NCBI RefSeq assembly: GCF_028609805.1
Contig: NZ_CP063189.1
Coordinates: forward strand, 372,001-436,000
DNA from: Corynebacterium massiliense DSM 45435
Lineage (GTDB): Bacteria; Actinomycetota; Actinomycetes; Mycobacteriales; Mycobacteriaceae
DNA length: 64,000 nucleotides
Direction of reading: 5' to 3'
The notes under the pieces were generated by a model. That model had not been told where the DNA came from and made no database searches. It worked only from the letters and a program-made list of their open reading frames with translations. The position numbers were made by a program, and so were the translations under genes. Every line of letters starts with the position of its first letter. Position 1 is the stretch's first letter. This document shows positions 17,748-26,414 of this stretch, piece after piece.

Positions 17748-19421
17748 CTACGGCTTGCCGCCGTCGGGGGACTCCTTGTCACCGTCGGGAGACTCCTTGC
17801 CACCGTCGTGGTCGCGCTGTTGCTCCTGCTGGCGGCGCTTAGCGATGCGTTCCAGCGCGCGACGCAGTACTGCAGCGCTTTCCTCCTGAGTACGGTCGAT
17901 GACGATCTCGCGGTACCGTTGCTTCATCTCTGGGTTGCTGTCAATCTCGACCCGCAAAAAGTCCTGATCAACATGCGAAATCTCCTGCAACGACTGCGTT
18001 GCTTCCTCGATGATGATCTTCGCTTCCTGCTCTGCTTCCTCGCGCGTTACTGCAGCGTCACGTGTGGCCTCATCATGTTCTTCACTGCCGAATTCTTCGG
18101 CAAGGTCAAGCAGCTCATCTGCCTGAGCTTCAGCGAGACCCAGCGTCTGCTCAGCTTCTTTGCGTGCGTCACTGCGGATCTGCTCGGCTTCTTGCTCGGC
18201 CTTTTCGCGTGCTTCGCTGCGGAGCTGTTCAGCTTCCTGCTCTACACGCTTGAGCTTGGCTTCGGCGGCGCTCTCAACCTCCTTGGCACGGTCCAGCAAC
18301 TCTTCCGCCTGTGCCTCGGCAAGACCCAACTCCTGTTCAGCATCCTTCTGTGCATCACCACGAATCTTTTCGGCGTCCTGCTCGGCCTTCTCGCGTGCTT
18401 CTTTGAGTACGCGCTCGGCAACCTCGCGAGCCTGCTGTTCAGCATTTTCCTGCACACGCTGGGCTTCTTCACGGGCCTGCTGCGCCCGTTCGAGTTCTTC
18501 TGCAGCTTGCTTGCGGTCTTTCGCTGCAGCATCGACATCTCGCTGTACGGAGCTGTGCTTCCGTTCCACCTCGTCCTCACGGTTCGCAAGGTCGCGCTCC
18601 CGGTCCTGCTGTTCGACGTAACGGTCAAGATTCAGCGACTCATTGTGACGTTCAGACACATCTAGCTCTACCGGGTAACCCAACGCGTACATGTGCTCTC
18701 TAAGTCCACGCTGCGCGTCGATGAACTTCTGGTTCCCGGAGATTTGTTTGCCCTTCTTCGGGCCAGATATGTACCGCACCGACTCATCAGTGTTGTACGC
18801 GATGCCGGGCCGGCAGCGGAGCTTGTCGGGATCATCCGGCTTCGGCGAGAACGTATCAGCCTGGAACTGGATGTGTGGCGTTGATTCGTCGAAGTTCATA
18901 TCCCCACCGGCTACGGCATCGATGCCGCCGGGGATGAAGTTCTCGGCGAGCCAGCGCATCGACTCTTCGAGGTACTCCTTCGCTTCGTCGTAGTTCCGTG
19001 CGACAAGCCGTGCGCGCTTCACCTCACGGCCGTCCACAGTGCTGGTGTAGAAGTCGGGGACCTCTACACACATCGACTTCGGCAGATGCACGACGAACAG
19101 AGACGTCTCGAAACTGTTCTTCTGTACGCGCACGCCGTCCATCCGGGCGTCTTGGTACGCCAAGACCTCCTCGACGGACGCAGCGCGTCGGAACGTGCCG
19201 TTGCCGTCGTTGACGAACGGAACGTTCAAATGCGCATCGGCCACGACGATATTGCTATTCATCGCGGCCTGATGCGCGAGATCCTGCGGATCTAATTCTC
19301 GCATCGCCTCCTTGAGGAGTCGCTTGCGGTCTCCTCGCGTGTCTCCGCCGCAGTTGTCGCGGCGGAGATGGCGCAGATTGAACGCTGCGCGTCCCTTCTG
19401 CGCTGTAGATGTCTTCGACAT
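17748..19421 (-). CDS. mob: MobV-type (Mob_Pre) relaxase
   Basis: 557 aa from ATG 19421, which has a near-perfect AGGAGGT Shine-Dalgarno. The N-terminal relaxase domain includes AFNLRHLRRDN and, near residue 180, DESTPHIQFQADTF, matching the His-containing motif III of MobV/Pre proteins. The C-terminal ~280 residues are a Glu/Ala/Arg-rich coiled coil with an internal duplication. It should nick oriT and pilot the strand during mobilisation. Immediately upstream is a 200-bp block of nested inverted repeats, the expected place for oriT. The coiled coil is unusually long and regular. Confidence 0.88.
   Translation of the reverse strand: MSKTSTAQKGRAAFNLRHLRRDNCGGDTRGDRKRLLKEAMRELDPQDLAHQAAMNSNIVVADAHLNVPFVNDGNGTFRRAASVEEVLAYQDARMDGVRVQKNSFETSLFVVHLPKSMCVEVPDFYTSTVDGREVKRARLVARNYDEAKEYLEESMRWLAENFIPGGIDAVAGGDMNFDESTPHIQFQADTFSPKPDDPDKLRCRPGIAYNTDESVRYISGPKKGKQISGNQKFIDAQRGLREHMYALGYPVELDVSERHNESLNLDRYVEQQDRERDLANREDEVERKHSSVQRDVDAAAKDRKQAAEELERAQQAREEAQRVQENAEQQAREVAERVLKEAREKAEQDAEKIRGDAQKDAEQELGLAEAQAEELLDRAKEVESAAEAKLKRVEQEAEQLRSEAREKAEQEAEQIRSDARKEAEQTLGLAEAQADELLDLAEEFGSEEHDEATRDAAVTREEAEQEAKIIIEEATQSLQEISHVDQDFLRVEIDSNPEMKQRYREIVIDRTQEESAAVLRRALERIAKRRQQEQQRDHDGGKESPDGDKESPDGGKP
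18085..18405 (-). repeat. Internal duplication in the relaxase coiled coil
   Basis: Two copies of a ~45-residue unit (EAREKAEQ-AE-IR-DA-K-AEQ, then LGLAEAQA-ELLD) occur in tandem in the relaxase C-terminus. They are about 80% identical at protein level by eye. Approximate limits. Confidence 0.6.
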
Positions 19422-19440
19422 ATCGCGTACCTCCTGTAGA

Positions 19441-19641
19441 TGTTGGCGCGCACTCGGAGCCTCTGTCTTCGACCCCTCCAAGTGCGCGCCAACATGGCGA
19501 ACTTCAATTTCCTGGGTCCCCTAAGAATCGTTCGGGTCCCTTGCGTTGCCGTCCCAAACGATTCTACCCCAGAAAATTGAAGTTCTTTAGCCCCCTAAAG
19601 ACCTCAGTCTAGCCACCTCACAAGCTCGGATAACTGAGGTC
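19441..19641. other. Probable oriT: cluster of four inverted repeats upstream of mob
   Basis: (1) TGTTGGCGCGCACT (19441-19454) with its perfect 14-bp complement at 19481-19494. (2) An outer pair 19499-19516 / 19568-19585 (17 of 18) enclosing an inner pair 19524-19536 / 19553-19565 (12 of 13), a nested cruciform. (3) CTTTAG-CCCC-CTAAAG at 19585-19600. (4) GACCTCAGT (19600-19608) with ACTGAGGTC (19633-19641). Such structures directly upstream of a MobV gene are typical of oriT; the nic site is not identified. Confidence 0.6.
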
Positions 19642-19844
19642 TCACGGGGGCGCCTGCAGCGGGCAATCTGCTCGCGTGAAAACCCTCCCTATTCGGTCGG
19701 CTTTTCCGCTTCGCCTTGTGCGAAAAGCTACGTGACCTGCGAAGATACGCTGTGGCGATCTCCGCAGGCCCCGTAGCAGGGCAGTGTCTTCACGGCGCTA
19801 TTCGCCCCGTTCGACCCTGCCAGAGTCTTCTGACGAAGCCCGAC

Positions 19845-20120
19845 ATAACCGTCACATTAAAAATGTACCGGTTATGAAGCGGTGCGCATTTTCGGCGCGA
19901 AAATTGACGCCGGTATGTAAGCGGTGCATTTTCCCTGGTCATGCAGTGAAAATAAGACTTTTCAAAAAAGTCCTGGCGTCGCACCCCCTTATACTGTGTT
20001 TACGGTGTCAGCGCTGAAAATCAGCTCTGACACATCAAATCCGTCATCGCTGCAGCTCAGACGGTAAAAAATCGGTTATGAACCGATTGTTTTTTGCGTG
20101 TAACCGGTTCGTAACCGGTT
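19845..20120. other. Iteron-like repeat region, candidate replication origin
   Basis: Repeats of an AACCGGTT-related half-site: ATAACCG/CGGTTAT (19845-19875), AATCGGTT-ATG-AACCGATT (20070-20088) and two direct TAACCGGTT copies (20101-20109, 20112-20120). Also a direct repeat of AAGCGGTGC followed by ATTTTC (19876-19893, 19919-19933), GACTTTT/AAAAGTC (19956-19973) and GTGTCAG/CTGACAC (20005-20033). No protein-coding gene is convincing across 19646-20215. An origin fired by the polymerase fusion is inference. Confidence 0.45.
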
Positions 20121-20215
20121 GCCAAAATATCCTTCGGAATATCCGCCGTAGCCGGACTGTTTTCGCGTTGCTGCAGCCCTGCAGCACGGCCACGACAGTG
20201 ACTCTGGGCACGACA

Positions 20216-20240
20216 AAACCCCGCCACGAGGACGGGGTTT
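20216..20240 (-). terminator. Terminator downstream of the polymerase operon
   Basis: AAACCCCG (20216-20223) pairs with CGGGGTTT (20233-20240). On the minus strand the stem is followed by TTGTCG, a weak T tract. Confidence 0.55.
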
Positions 20241-20324
20241 CGATGGGGGAGTGACCGCTACAGCGGTACAGTTTTCGCGCTCAGGCTGTACGGCGACACG
20301 GGGTCCGGCCGCACAGTCTCGCGC

Positions 20325-20606
20325 CTAATTCTGTACAGACTCGCCGGAGTTATCCGGCTCGCCAGACGCTCCGCTGTCGGTACCAGACGACTTCTCACCG
20401 TCAGGCTCGGTGGGCTTGGCCGCCTTGTCGGCGTCGGTGGATGCAGACTTGTCGCTGTTGAGTAGCCTCTCGAACTCTTTGGCATACCCGTGCATCTTCT
20501 CTAGCCGTTCCTTCGCCGCCTTGTGTGCACGGCGGGCTTCATTCACGGCGTCTTTGGCCCGCTGTTCTTCAAGCATCGCGGCCTCGTAGTCTTCACGAAA
20601 AGACAT
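20325..20606 (-). CDS. 93-aa coiled-coil small protein
   Basis: Starts MSFREDYEAAMLEEQRAKDA with a Shine-Dalgarno AAGGAG before ATG 20606. Residues ~8-50 form an amphipathic coiled coil; the C-terminal half is low-complexity Ser/Asp/Gly/Glu. It lies about 90 bp downstream of the polymerase fusion on the same strand. No family recognised; an accessory role in replication or mobilisation is a guess from position. Confidence 0.6.
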   Translation of the reverse strand: MSFREDYEAAMLEEQRAKDAVNEARRAHKAAKERLEKMHGYAKEFERLLNSDKSASTDADKAAKPTEPDGEKSSGTDSGASGEPDNSGESVQN

Positions 20607-20698
20607 GATTTTTCTCCTTGGTTGTGGTCTATCTGTAGGGCTAAGTCACTCACACGCGGTGGACCACGCGTGGGCAGTAGGGCGCTCATGTGGCACCC

Positions 20699-23600
20699 CT
20701 ACTTACAGCCAGCCCATGACTCCGCAGGGCCTGCAGAGTCAGACAGGACAGGGACTTCCACACCGTCCTTGCCGGGCAGCGTGACGGCGTTGAAGGCAGC
20801 CATAACTGTCTGCTTGATCTCTTCTGCACGGTCACGCGGCACCGACAGCACAATCTCGTCGTGGACGAAGATACGGATCATCTCTAGCACCTCCTGCGGG
20901 AGGTTCATCACGCCCTCCAGGAACACATCACGTGCCGTGCCTTGCCCGTAGGCCGCAGGGGCTTGGGTGTACGCAGTGGAGCGGCCTACAGCCACGCGAC
21001 GGCCAAACCCGGTTGCAACCCAGCCGAGTGCCTCGGCGTGCTTGCGCAGGTGGTTTTTGAAGTATTCGAGTTGCGGGAACTCGAAGTGCAAACGGTCCAA
21101 CTGCCCCTTTGCCTCGACCTCGGAGATGCCAGCGTGGGCTGCAAAACTCTTTGGTCCCATACCGTAGTTCGCAGCATGGCCGAGCGCCTTTGCGTCAGCC
21201 CTGCGCTCAGCGTCACCGAAGACGCGAATAGCCATTTCCGTGTGGGCGTCGCGGCCGGGGGCAAACAGTGCAGCATAGGCAGCATCACCGCTACCTGCTG
21301 CCATGCAGCGCGCGTCGATTTGGGAGAGATCAACCGAGATCAACGCTTCACCAGCGTTGTCCGGGAGGATCATCTCACGCTGTCTGAGGAGACGCTCATT
21401 ACGAGACCCAAAGACAGTCATGCCAGGTTTCGTGGTACTTAACCGGCCCGTGACTTGGCCTGCCTGAATACTCGGGTACACCTTGTCTCCGTGTGAGTAC
21501 TTTTTGATCGTCGAGGCAGGTGTAGAGGACTTAAGAAGCTTATCCATCTTAGCTGCCAGCTCGACGATCTCAGGCACGTCAGCGCGCTGCTCTGCAAGCC
21601 CGTTGAACGCCTCGGAGCTGGTACTGATTTCGCCCTTGTCTGTGAGGGGTAACGCAGCGCCAAACTGGTCCAGGTACTCGGCGAAGGCCTGCTTGCCTTC
21701 CTTGGTCGTCCAGGGTGCCTTACCCTTGTCGGGGATGCCCACGTTAGCCACGAGCCATGCGCGGATCTCAGCCTTGACAGCTGCTTCCTCTCCGAGGAAT
21801 TGCTCGACCTTAGCAAGGTCTACGCGGATGCCGCGAGATTCCACAACGCTCAGTGCGTGCATCTTCTCGTGCTCACGCTGCAGATAATCCTCACTGACAG
21901 CCTCCAAGGCGGCCGAGAGCACCTGGTTGTAGACGGCAACGTTCGCACGCACATCCTGCAGCGCGTACGCGACGTATTCGGTGTTGTCGACGGGGATCTT
22001 GTCATAGCCGCCGTATTGCTTCTTCAGGGCCTTTAGCGCAGACTTGCCGTCTTTCAGCAGTTTGCCGTCCACTCCGCAGCGCTCGGCTACAGCATCGAGG
22101 CCATGCTCAAGGTCAGCGCCCTCAGCAGCCAATCGGGAGAGAACCAGCGTGTCGTGCACCTTGCCAGCCTCGATAAGCGCCTTGTCGTCCAGGCCGAAAC
22201 GCCGTCGAAGCGCGGGCAGGTCAAACTGCACGACATTATGGCCGACAATCCTGTCTGCACGCTCTAGCAGCGGGATGAGTTCACCAGCGATGTCAGTAGT
22301 GGCAACAGGTTCTGCACCGTTGACGGAGTAAGCGGCAAGACGCACGAAATCAGGATCATCCGTGGCCTGCAGGTCATCTGCGCCACCAGTCTCAAGGTCG
22401 AACACGACGGTTGTGCTGTCGGCAGGTGCTGCAGGGTCTGCTGGCTCGTCTACTGTTTCCGCAGGTGTTGGCGTCGGCTCCGGTGCTGGTGGGGGAGTAC
22501 CGCCACCGCCGTTGCCACTGTCACCACCAGTGCCGGCATCACCGTGGTCATCGTCAGGACCATCAGGATCGACACGTACGACCTGGAACCGCTTCGTGTG
22601 ATTGACCGTTCCAGCGCTTCGTAGCACGTAACCGTCGAAAGGTCGGTCTTGGAAACGGGTATACATGCGTCCAAGGCGCTGGGCCGTGGCATTCTCCACC
22701 GTCCAGAGTTCAGAAGGAAGAGGTACAAACTCATGTGCTACGTTTGCCTCCTCAATAGCCTTCTGCGCGGAGAAGGCGAGAAACGGCTCGTCACCGAAGG
22801 TGCGATGTAGCCACGCGACATGGGCAAGGTCTTCCAGCTCGCTCTCGTCGGCTTGCTTGCGCCATTCGCGCACACCCTCCATGAGGTCGCTACGGCCTGC
22901 GAAGGCGAGAATGCCACCAACCGTGAAGTACCATTCCTCGAAGCCACCGGTGTCGTAGCCGGAAGGAGGTGCGGGTTTACCGGCGACAATCCACGCGCGA
23001 ATCATCGTATGCGCTGCTTCGAGGAGCGGCTTACGGTGCTCTTGTACCCACTCCAGAAGCCGAGGGTACTTAAAACCATCTCTCGCCTCGGGGTTAACCA
23101 AGTCCGTCGCCAGCTCGATAGGAACGGTTCGACGAGACATGTCTTTACGAGATGAAACATTCTTACCGACAGCGATGACACAGGCACTATTCGGCACAGA
23201 CCGGTGCTCCGATTTGCCCAACGTACGGCCGGAATACTCCTCGGCAGTGATCATGGAGGCCAATGCCTCACTCTCCAAACCGCTACTAGCCTCGTCAAAA
23301 GTCAACAAGGTGCGACCTGCCAAAAGGGCAGAAAAGATCACCTTGTCCATCTCTTCATCGTTAAAGGGAATCTTTTGTGGCGGGGCAGCGCGACCAGTTG
23401 CAATAATGCTGGCGACATCGACGATCTTATTCTTGCCTACACCCTGATTATTCGCCGAGACGAGATGCAAAGGAACAGTCGAGCAGACAACCCGGGTAAG
23501 TATCGTCAATACCATCGCCACCGCACGGGTGCGATCCGCCTCAGAGGCAAACGGGAAGTCACAAAATGGCTCCAACGACATCTCCAGCGCTTCCCGGGCA

Positions 23601-24928
23601 TCATCGGCGGTAGGAGCGTCGGGTATGTAGAACCCTTCAAGATCTTTCGAAAGGTCTACATACCGGCGTGTTTCGGTGTTATAGCCAGGCTCACAGATGA
23701 TATTCCCGCTCTCGGAGAGAATAGGGGTCTCAACGATGCCCTCGATTGGCGGGTACTTCGATAAACGCTTCTTGTTTGAGATCACGGAGGCCTCAGTGAG
23801 AGTGAGGGGCCGCGTTACTACCTTCTTGGCCATGTGCTGCTCGACGCGAATGGTCTGAGCAGCCATATCAATGAAATACGGAATATCAACCGCGTCAAGC
23901 GTTTTGCGGCTATCCCTTGTATCCAAAGCCACGAGCTTATCGTTGGACCGAAACAGCGTTGTACCTGCGTGCTTGTCGTAAACGGCCTTATCTACGGTGT
24001 CATAAAAGACAGAAGGCTCAACCTCAGCGTTGACCGAGGGTTTCATGCGGCCCGCCTGCGGAGTCGATGCAGGCTGCGTGGGCACTTGTGCCATCGGAGG
24101 ACGCTTCTGAGATGGCTTATCTCCAGCCTGCTTGATCCACAGCTCAAGCATCTCTTCTCGACGGTCCGCAGGGACGTTTGCGAGCACGTCATCGATGCCT
24201 TGCTTGCCGCCGCCGGGGACATTCACGAAACGAACAGGGCTTGCACCCCATTGACGGCACAGTGTGCCTAGACCGTGGGCACCGTCGTAGACCAAGCGGT
24301 TCTTCGCTGCATCAGCGTCAGCGATGATAAAAGTCGGCAGACCTCCGACGAGTTGGAATGCAGGGGAGGGACCCGCGTCACCGCCCTGCCATGACGTAAT
24401 GCCTGGCAGGCAGTACACAGCAGTGTCATCATCCGTGATCGACACCACGGCAAGGGCTTGCTTCATGCCCTCGACCAGCAGGACACGACGCGTGCCAGCA
24501 TGGACTGCGCGTCGCATGATCAACGGGGGCACAGGGTAGCCGGAGTCCTTCGAAGGGCCGATGTATTTGGGCGCGCGACCGTCAGCAAATACCACAGAAC
24601 CAGGCTGAGGTTTTACCTGCCAGGTTGTGCCTTGACCTGCTTCTTGAAGTTCATAGACCAATACTGGAAACGCACCATTGAACCGACCAATCCACTGCAG
24701 TGGCTCAGGCAGATCCTTAACGGTATACGCCGTATATGCGCCGCAGCTGGCAATGACCTCGTCAGAGATACCGGAAGCACGCAGCTCAGCGAGGTGTTCA
24801 TCCGACAGAGAACCTAACCCTAAACCTTTACTTGAGGTTGACGGTTGAACGTCAACAGTAGTAGTATCGGTGTTAGTGGTTTTGGTGCCCTCATCAGCGG
24901 TGGTGGGGGTACTTTCTTTTTGGTTCAT
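20699..24928 (-). CDS. Primase-helicase-DNA polymerase I fusion (element replication protein)
   Basis: 1409 aa. Domains in order: TOPRIM/DUF3854-like region (~30-270; VLLVEGMKQA and the acidic pair in IADADAAKN). P-loop ATPase (~440-790; Walker A NNQGVGKNK near 494, Walker B TLLTFDEA), resembling plasmid/phage helicases. Gly/Pro-rich linker (~795-835). DEDD-type 3'-5' exonuclease (FDLETGG ~841; GHNVVQFD). Family-A polymerase with motif A VDLSQIDAR (~1199), motif B KALGHAANYG and motif C VHDEI (~1354). No 5'-3' exonuclease domain. All catalytic motifs look intact, so one chain could prime, unwind and extend DNA. It overlaps the upstream HTH gene by one base (TAATG). Helicase and primase activities are inferred from motifs only. 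Confidence 0.88.
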   Translation of the reverse strand: MNQKESTPTTADEGTKTTNTDTTTVDVQPSTSSKGLGLGSLSDEHLAELRASGISDEVIASCGAYTAYTVKDLPEPLQWIGRFNGAFPVLVYELQEAGQGTTWQVKPQPGSVVFADGRAPKYIGPSKDSGYPVPPLIMRRAVHAGTRRVLLVEGMKQALAVVSITDDDTAVYCLPGITSWQGGDAGPSPAFQLVGGLPTFIIADADAAKNRLVYDGAHGLGTLCRQWGASPVRFVNVPGGGKQGIDDVLANVPADRREEMLELWIKQAGDKPSQKRPPMAQVPTQPASTPQAGRMKPSVNAEVEPSVFYDTVDKAVYDKHAGTTLFRSNDKLVALDTRDSRKTLDAVDIPYFIDMAAQTIRVEQHMAKKVVTRPLTLTEASVISNKKRLSKYPPIEGIVETPILSESGNIICEPGYNTETRRYVDLSKDLEGFYIPDAPTADDAREALEMSLEPFCDFPFASEADRTRAVAMVLTILTRVVCSTVPLHLVSANNQGVGKNKIVDVASIIATGRAAPPQKIPFNDEEMDKVIFSALLAGRTLLTFDEASSGLESEALASMITAEEYSGRTLGKSEHRSVPNSACVIAVGKNVSSRKDMSRRTVPIELATDLVNPEARDGFKYPRLLEWVQEHRKPLLEAAHTMIRAWIVAGKPAPPSGYDTGGFEEWYFTVGGILAFAGRSDLMEGVREWRKQADESELEDLAHVAWLHRTFGDEPFLAFSAQKAIEEANVAHEFVPLPSELWTVENATAQRLGRMYTRFQDRPFDGYVLRSAGTVNHTKRFQVVRVDPDGPDDDHGDAGTGGDSGNGGGGTPPPAPEPTPTPAETVDEPADPAAPADSTTVVFDLETGGADDLQATDDPDFVRLAAYSVNGAEPVATTDIAGELIPLLERADRIVGHNVVQFDLPALRRRFGLDDKALIEAGKVHDTLVLSRLAAEGADLEHGLDAVAERCGVDGKLLKDGKSALKALKKQYGGYDKIPVDNTEYVAYALQDVRANVAVYNQVLSAALEAVSEDYLQREHEKMHALSVVESRGIRVDLAKVEQFLGEEAAVKAEIRAWLVANVGIPDKGKAPWTTKEGKQAFAEYLDQFGAALPLTDKGEISTSSEAFNGLAEQRADVPEIVELAAKMDKLLKSSTPASTIKKYSHGDKVYPSIQAGQVTGRLSTTKPGMTVFGSRNERLLRQREMILPDNAGEALISVDLSQIDARCMAAGSGDAAYAALFAPGRDAHTEMAIRVFGDAERRADAKALGHAANYGMGPKSFAAHAGISEVEAKGQLDRLHFEFPQLEYFKNHLRKHAEALGWVATGFGRRVAVGRSTAYTQAPAAYGQGTARDVFLEGVMNLPQEVLEMIRIFVHDEIVLSVPRDRAEEIKQTVMAAFNAVTLPGKDGVEVPVLSDSAGPAESWAGCK

Positions 24929-25233
24929 TACGCCGCACCCCCAAGCACTGTAAGCAGCTGCTGGCGCTGCTCTTCACTGAAGGATGGAGCGGCTGCGACG
25001 ATCTTGGCGACGACAGCGTCGTCCGTAATAGGGCCGTGGACGAAATTGCCAGTGCTGGCAATGAAGGCATCCAGATCTGCACGGCGGTATTTAACGGACC
25101 AACCGTCCTTGATAAAAGCCGGCTCCTGGCCGTTGGTACGGCGTTTCTCTAGCGTGCGAGGACTGCAGTGGAGGTACTGCGCTGCTTCCTTAGTAGTAAA
25201 AAGCTCTTGACTGGGCGAAAAGGTTGAAGGCAT
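24928..25233 (-). CDS. xis: Helix-turn-helix protein, excisionase/AlpA-like
   Basis: 101 aa. FTTKEAAQYLHCSPRTLEKRRTNGQEPAFIKDGWSVKYRRADLDAFI is the MerR-like winged HTH typical of excisionase and plasmid DNA-binding proteins. Its stop codon overlaps the polymerase start (TAATG), forming an operon. It could act as the recombination directionality factor for the serine integrase, as a replication initiator accessory factor, or as a regulator; sequence alone does not decide. Symbol is provisional. Confidence 0.75.
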   Translation of the reverse strand: MPSTFSPSQELFTTKEAAQYLHCSPRTLEKRRTNGQEPAFIKDGWSVKYRRADLDAFIASTGNFVHGPITDDAVVAKIVAAAPSFSEEQRQQLLTVLGGAA

Positions 25234-25595
25234 GACGAAACCTCAAAGATTGAAGGTTCCCGCACTTTTCGCCCGGCACGTGCCCGTGTGTTATCCGGCA
25301 AGCTATCCCGTTTGTCCGAGGTGGGGAGACACCTACAGCAGCTGCACACCTCCATCCTGCTTCTAGCAACTGCAGCTGGTCAGTCTCAGCAGGTGGGTTG
25401 GGGACTATCTACGCCTTGATCGGGCCACCCCACGGCCCGGAAGGTGGGATTGAACACTTTGTTCGCTGTCGATTTTACCCTACGTAGAACGCTCAAACAA
25501 GGGTCTCGTGAGAGTAAATGCGTCACAAAGACACGGTGGTCCGGGGTTGAAGCAGGTCTCTGTGTATGTGCTACAGCATCGTTACCGAGTATTCG

Positions 25596-26253
25596 TTTCG
25601 TAGTTTCGCGACGCTTCGTTGTTTGATGCTCAAACAACGAAAAAATTACGAAACCCCTGACCTGCGGTTTCGTAAAACCGCGAAAATCGAAGAACTAAAC
25701 TACGAAACGCGCCACAGGGCTGTGACCTGCACGAATAGACGTGAATGCGTACATGTTTCGTAATTTCACTACTTTTCGACCCAACCCTTCCAAGACAGAG
25801 ACACATAGATACTTTCAGTGACGTGGCTCACTCACACATGCGTGATGTTGAAACAGGGGGAAGGGGGAAACGGGGGATGATTCCGCCCCCACAGCCTAGA
25901 AAAGTAAAAAAACGTATTAGTTGGTAAATACCAATTAATGTCTTTTTTTCTTTTTTCCTTACGTGTGGGGGTATACATCCCCCTTATCCCCCTTCCCCCT
26001 ACCGTTTTATGACAGCTGCTGCCGCCGTGGCACATAGGTAGTGAGGTACGTCATACAAAGGCGCACTCTATGGAGCATGCGTGTGAACACACAGTCGCCG
26101 TGTGGCATGACGCACAAAGAGAGATGCAACGTCTCTCTTTATGTAGATGTTCTTCAAAAGAGTGAAAAGTAACGAAACAAACTGCATCTGTGCTGCTTGG
26201 GCCGTGTTTTTGTGTTTCGTAATGTGCTTCTTTACTTTTCCGTGTTTACGAAA
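25596..26253. repeat. Cluster of seven TTTCGTA heptamers
   Basis: Exact TTTCGTA or TACGAAA at 25596, 25647, 25668, 25701, 25756, 26215 and 26247, five of them within 170 bp. Near-copies (TTCGTT, AACGAAA) occur at 25616, 26171 and 26291. The extended form is roughly GTTTCGTAAT. They could be binding sites for the HTH protein or the replication protein. Confidence 0.5.
25855..26000. repeat. 146-bp imperfect hairpin with G-rich arms
   Basis: The outermost 25 nt (25855-25879, three G5 tracts) pair with 25976-26000 at 23 of 25 positions. Pairing continues inward with mismatches to a centre near 25927 (TTGGT-AAAT-ACCAA). A transcript could fold into a long stem; the G-rich strand could also form a quadruplex. 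Flanking genes do not explain it. Confidence 0.65.
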
Positions 26254-26386
26254 CGTCCCATAAAAACACTCTTTGACCTGCAGTAACGTGTTTCGTTGTT
26301 TTGTGCGTAATTTGGCACTGACGGCGACGGACACCCTGCCGTGCTCCCTCTGTGTGCTCTCGTGGGGTTCGCCATCGTACCCACAA

Positions 26387-26414
26387 CCCATGTTCGTTTA
26401 AGTCCGAACTCTTG
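26387..26414. other. attR of the integrated element
   Basis: Element half CCCATGTTCGTTT (26387-26399), core AA (26400-26401), chromosomal half GTCCGAACTCTTG (26402-26414). With attL it rebuilds attB GTTCGGGC-AA-GTCCGAAC, an almost perfect palindrome centred on the core, and an attP whose half-sites share CCA--TTC at matching positions. Confidence 0.85.

Larger units (their letters stand above)
25241..26386. other. Non-coding right arm of the element, hairpin- and repeat-rich
   Basis: No open frame here has a convincing start or family match. Structures: TTCGTTGTTTGA-TGC-TCAAACAACGAA (25615-25641, perfect 12-bp arms); GCGGTTT-CGTA-AAACCGC (25664-25681); a very long imperfect hairpin (25855-26000); AAAGAGAGA/TCTCTCTTT (26116-26140); and seven exact TTTCGTA/TACGAAA heptamers. 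An origin, a regulatory hub or an RNA gene are all possible. Confidence 0.6.

Noticed and set aside
19845-20120. CRISPR array
   Set aside because: Repeats are short, mixed in orientation and unevenly spaced, with no cas genes.
25386-25637. 83-codon minus-strand frame in the right arm
   Set aside because: No ribosome-binding site, overlaps the palindrome and heptamer array, and has an unconvincing composition.
25615-25646. Palindrome followed by AAAAAA as a terminator
   Set aside because: The tract is A on the plus strand, and on the minus strand T's come before rather than after the stem.
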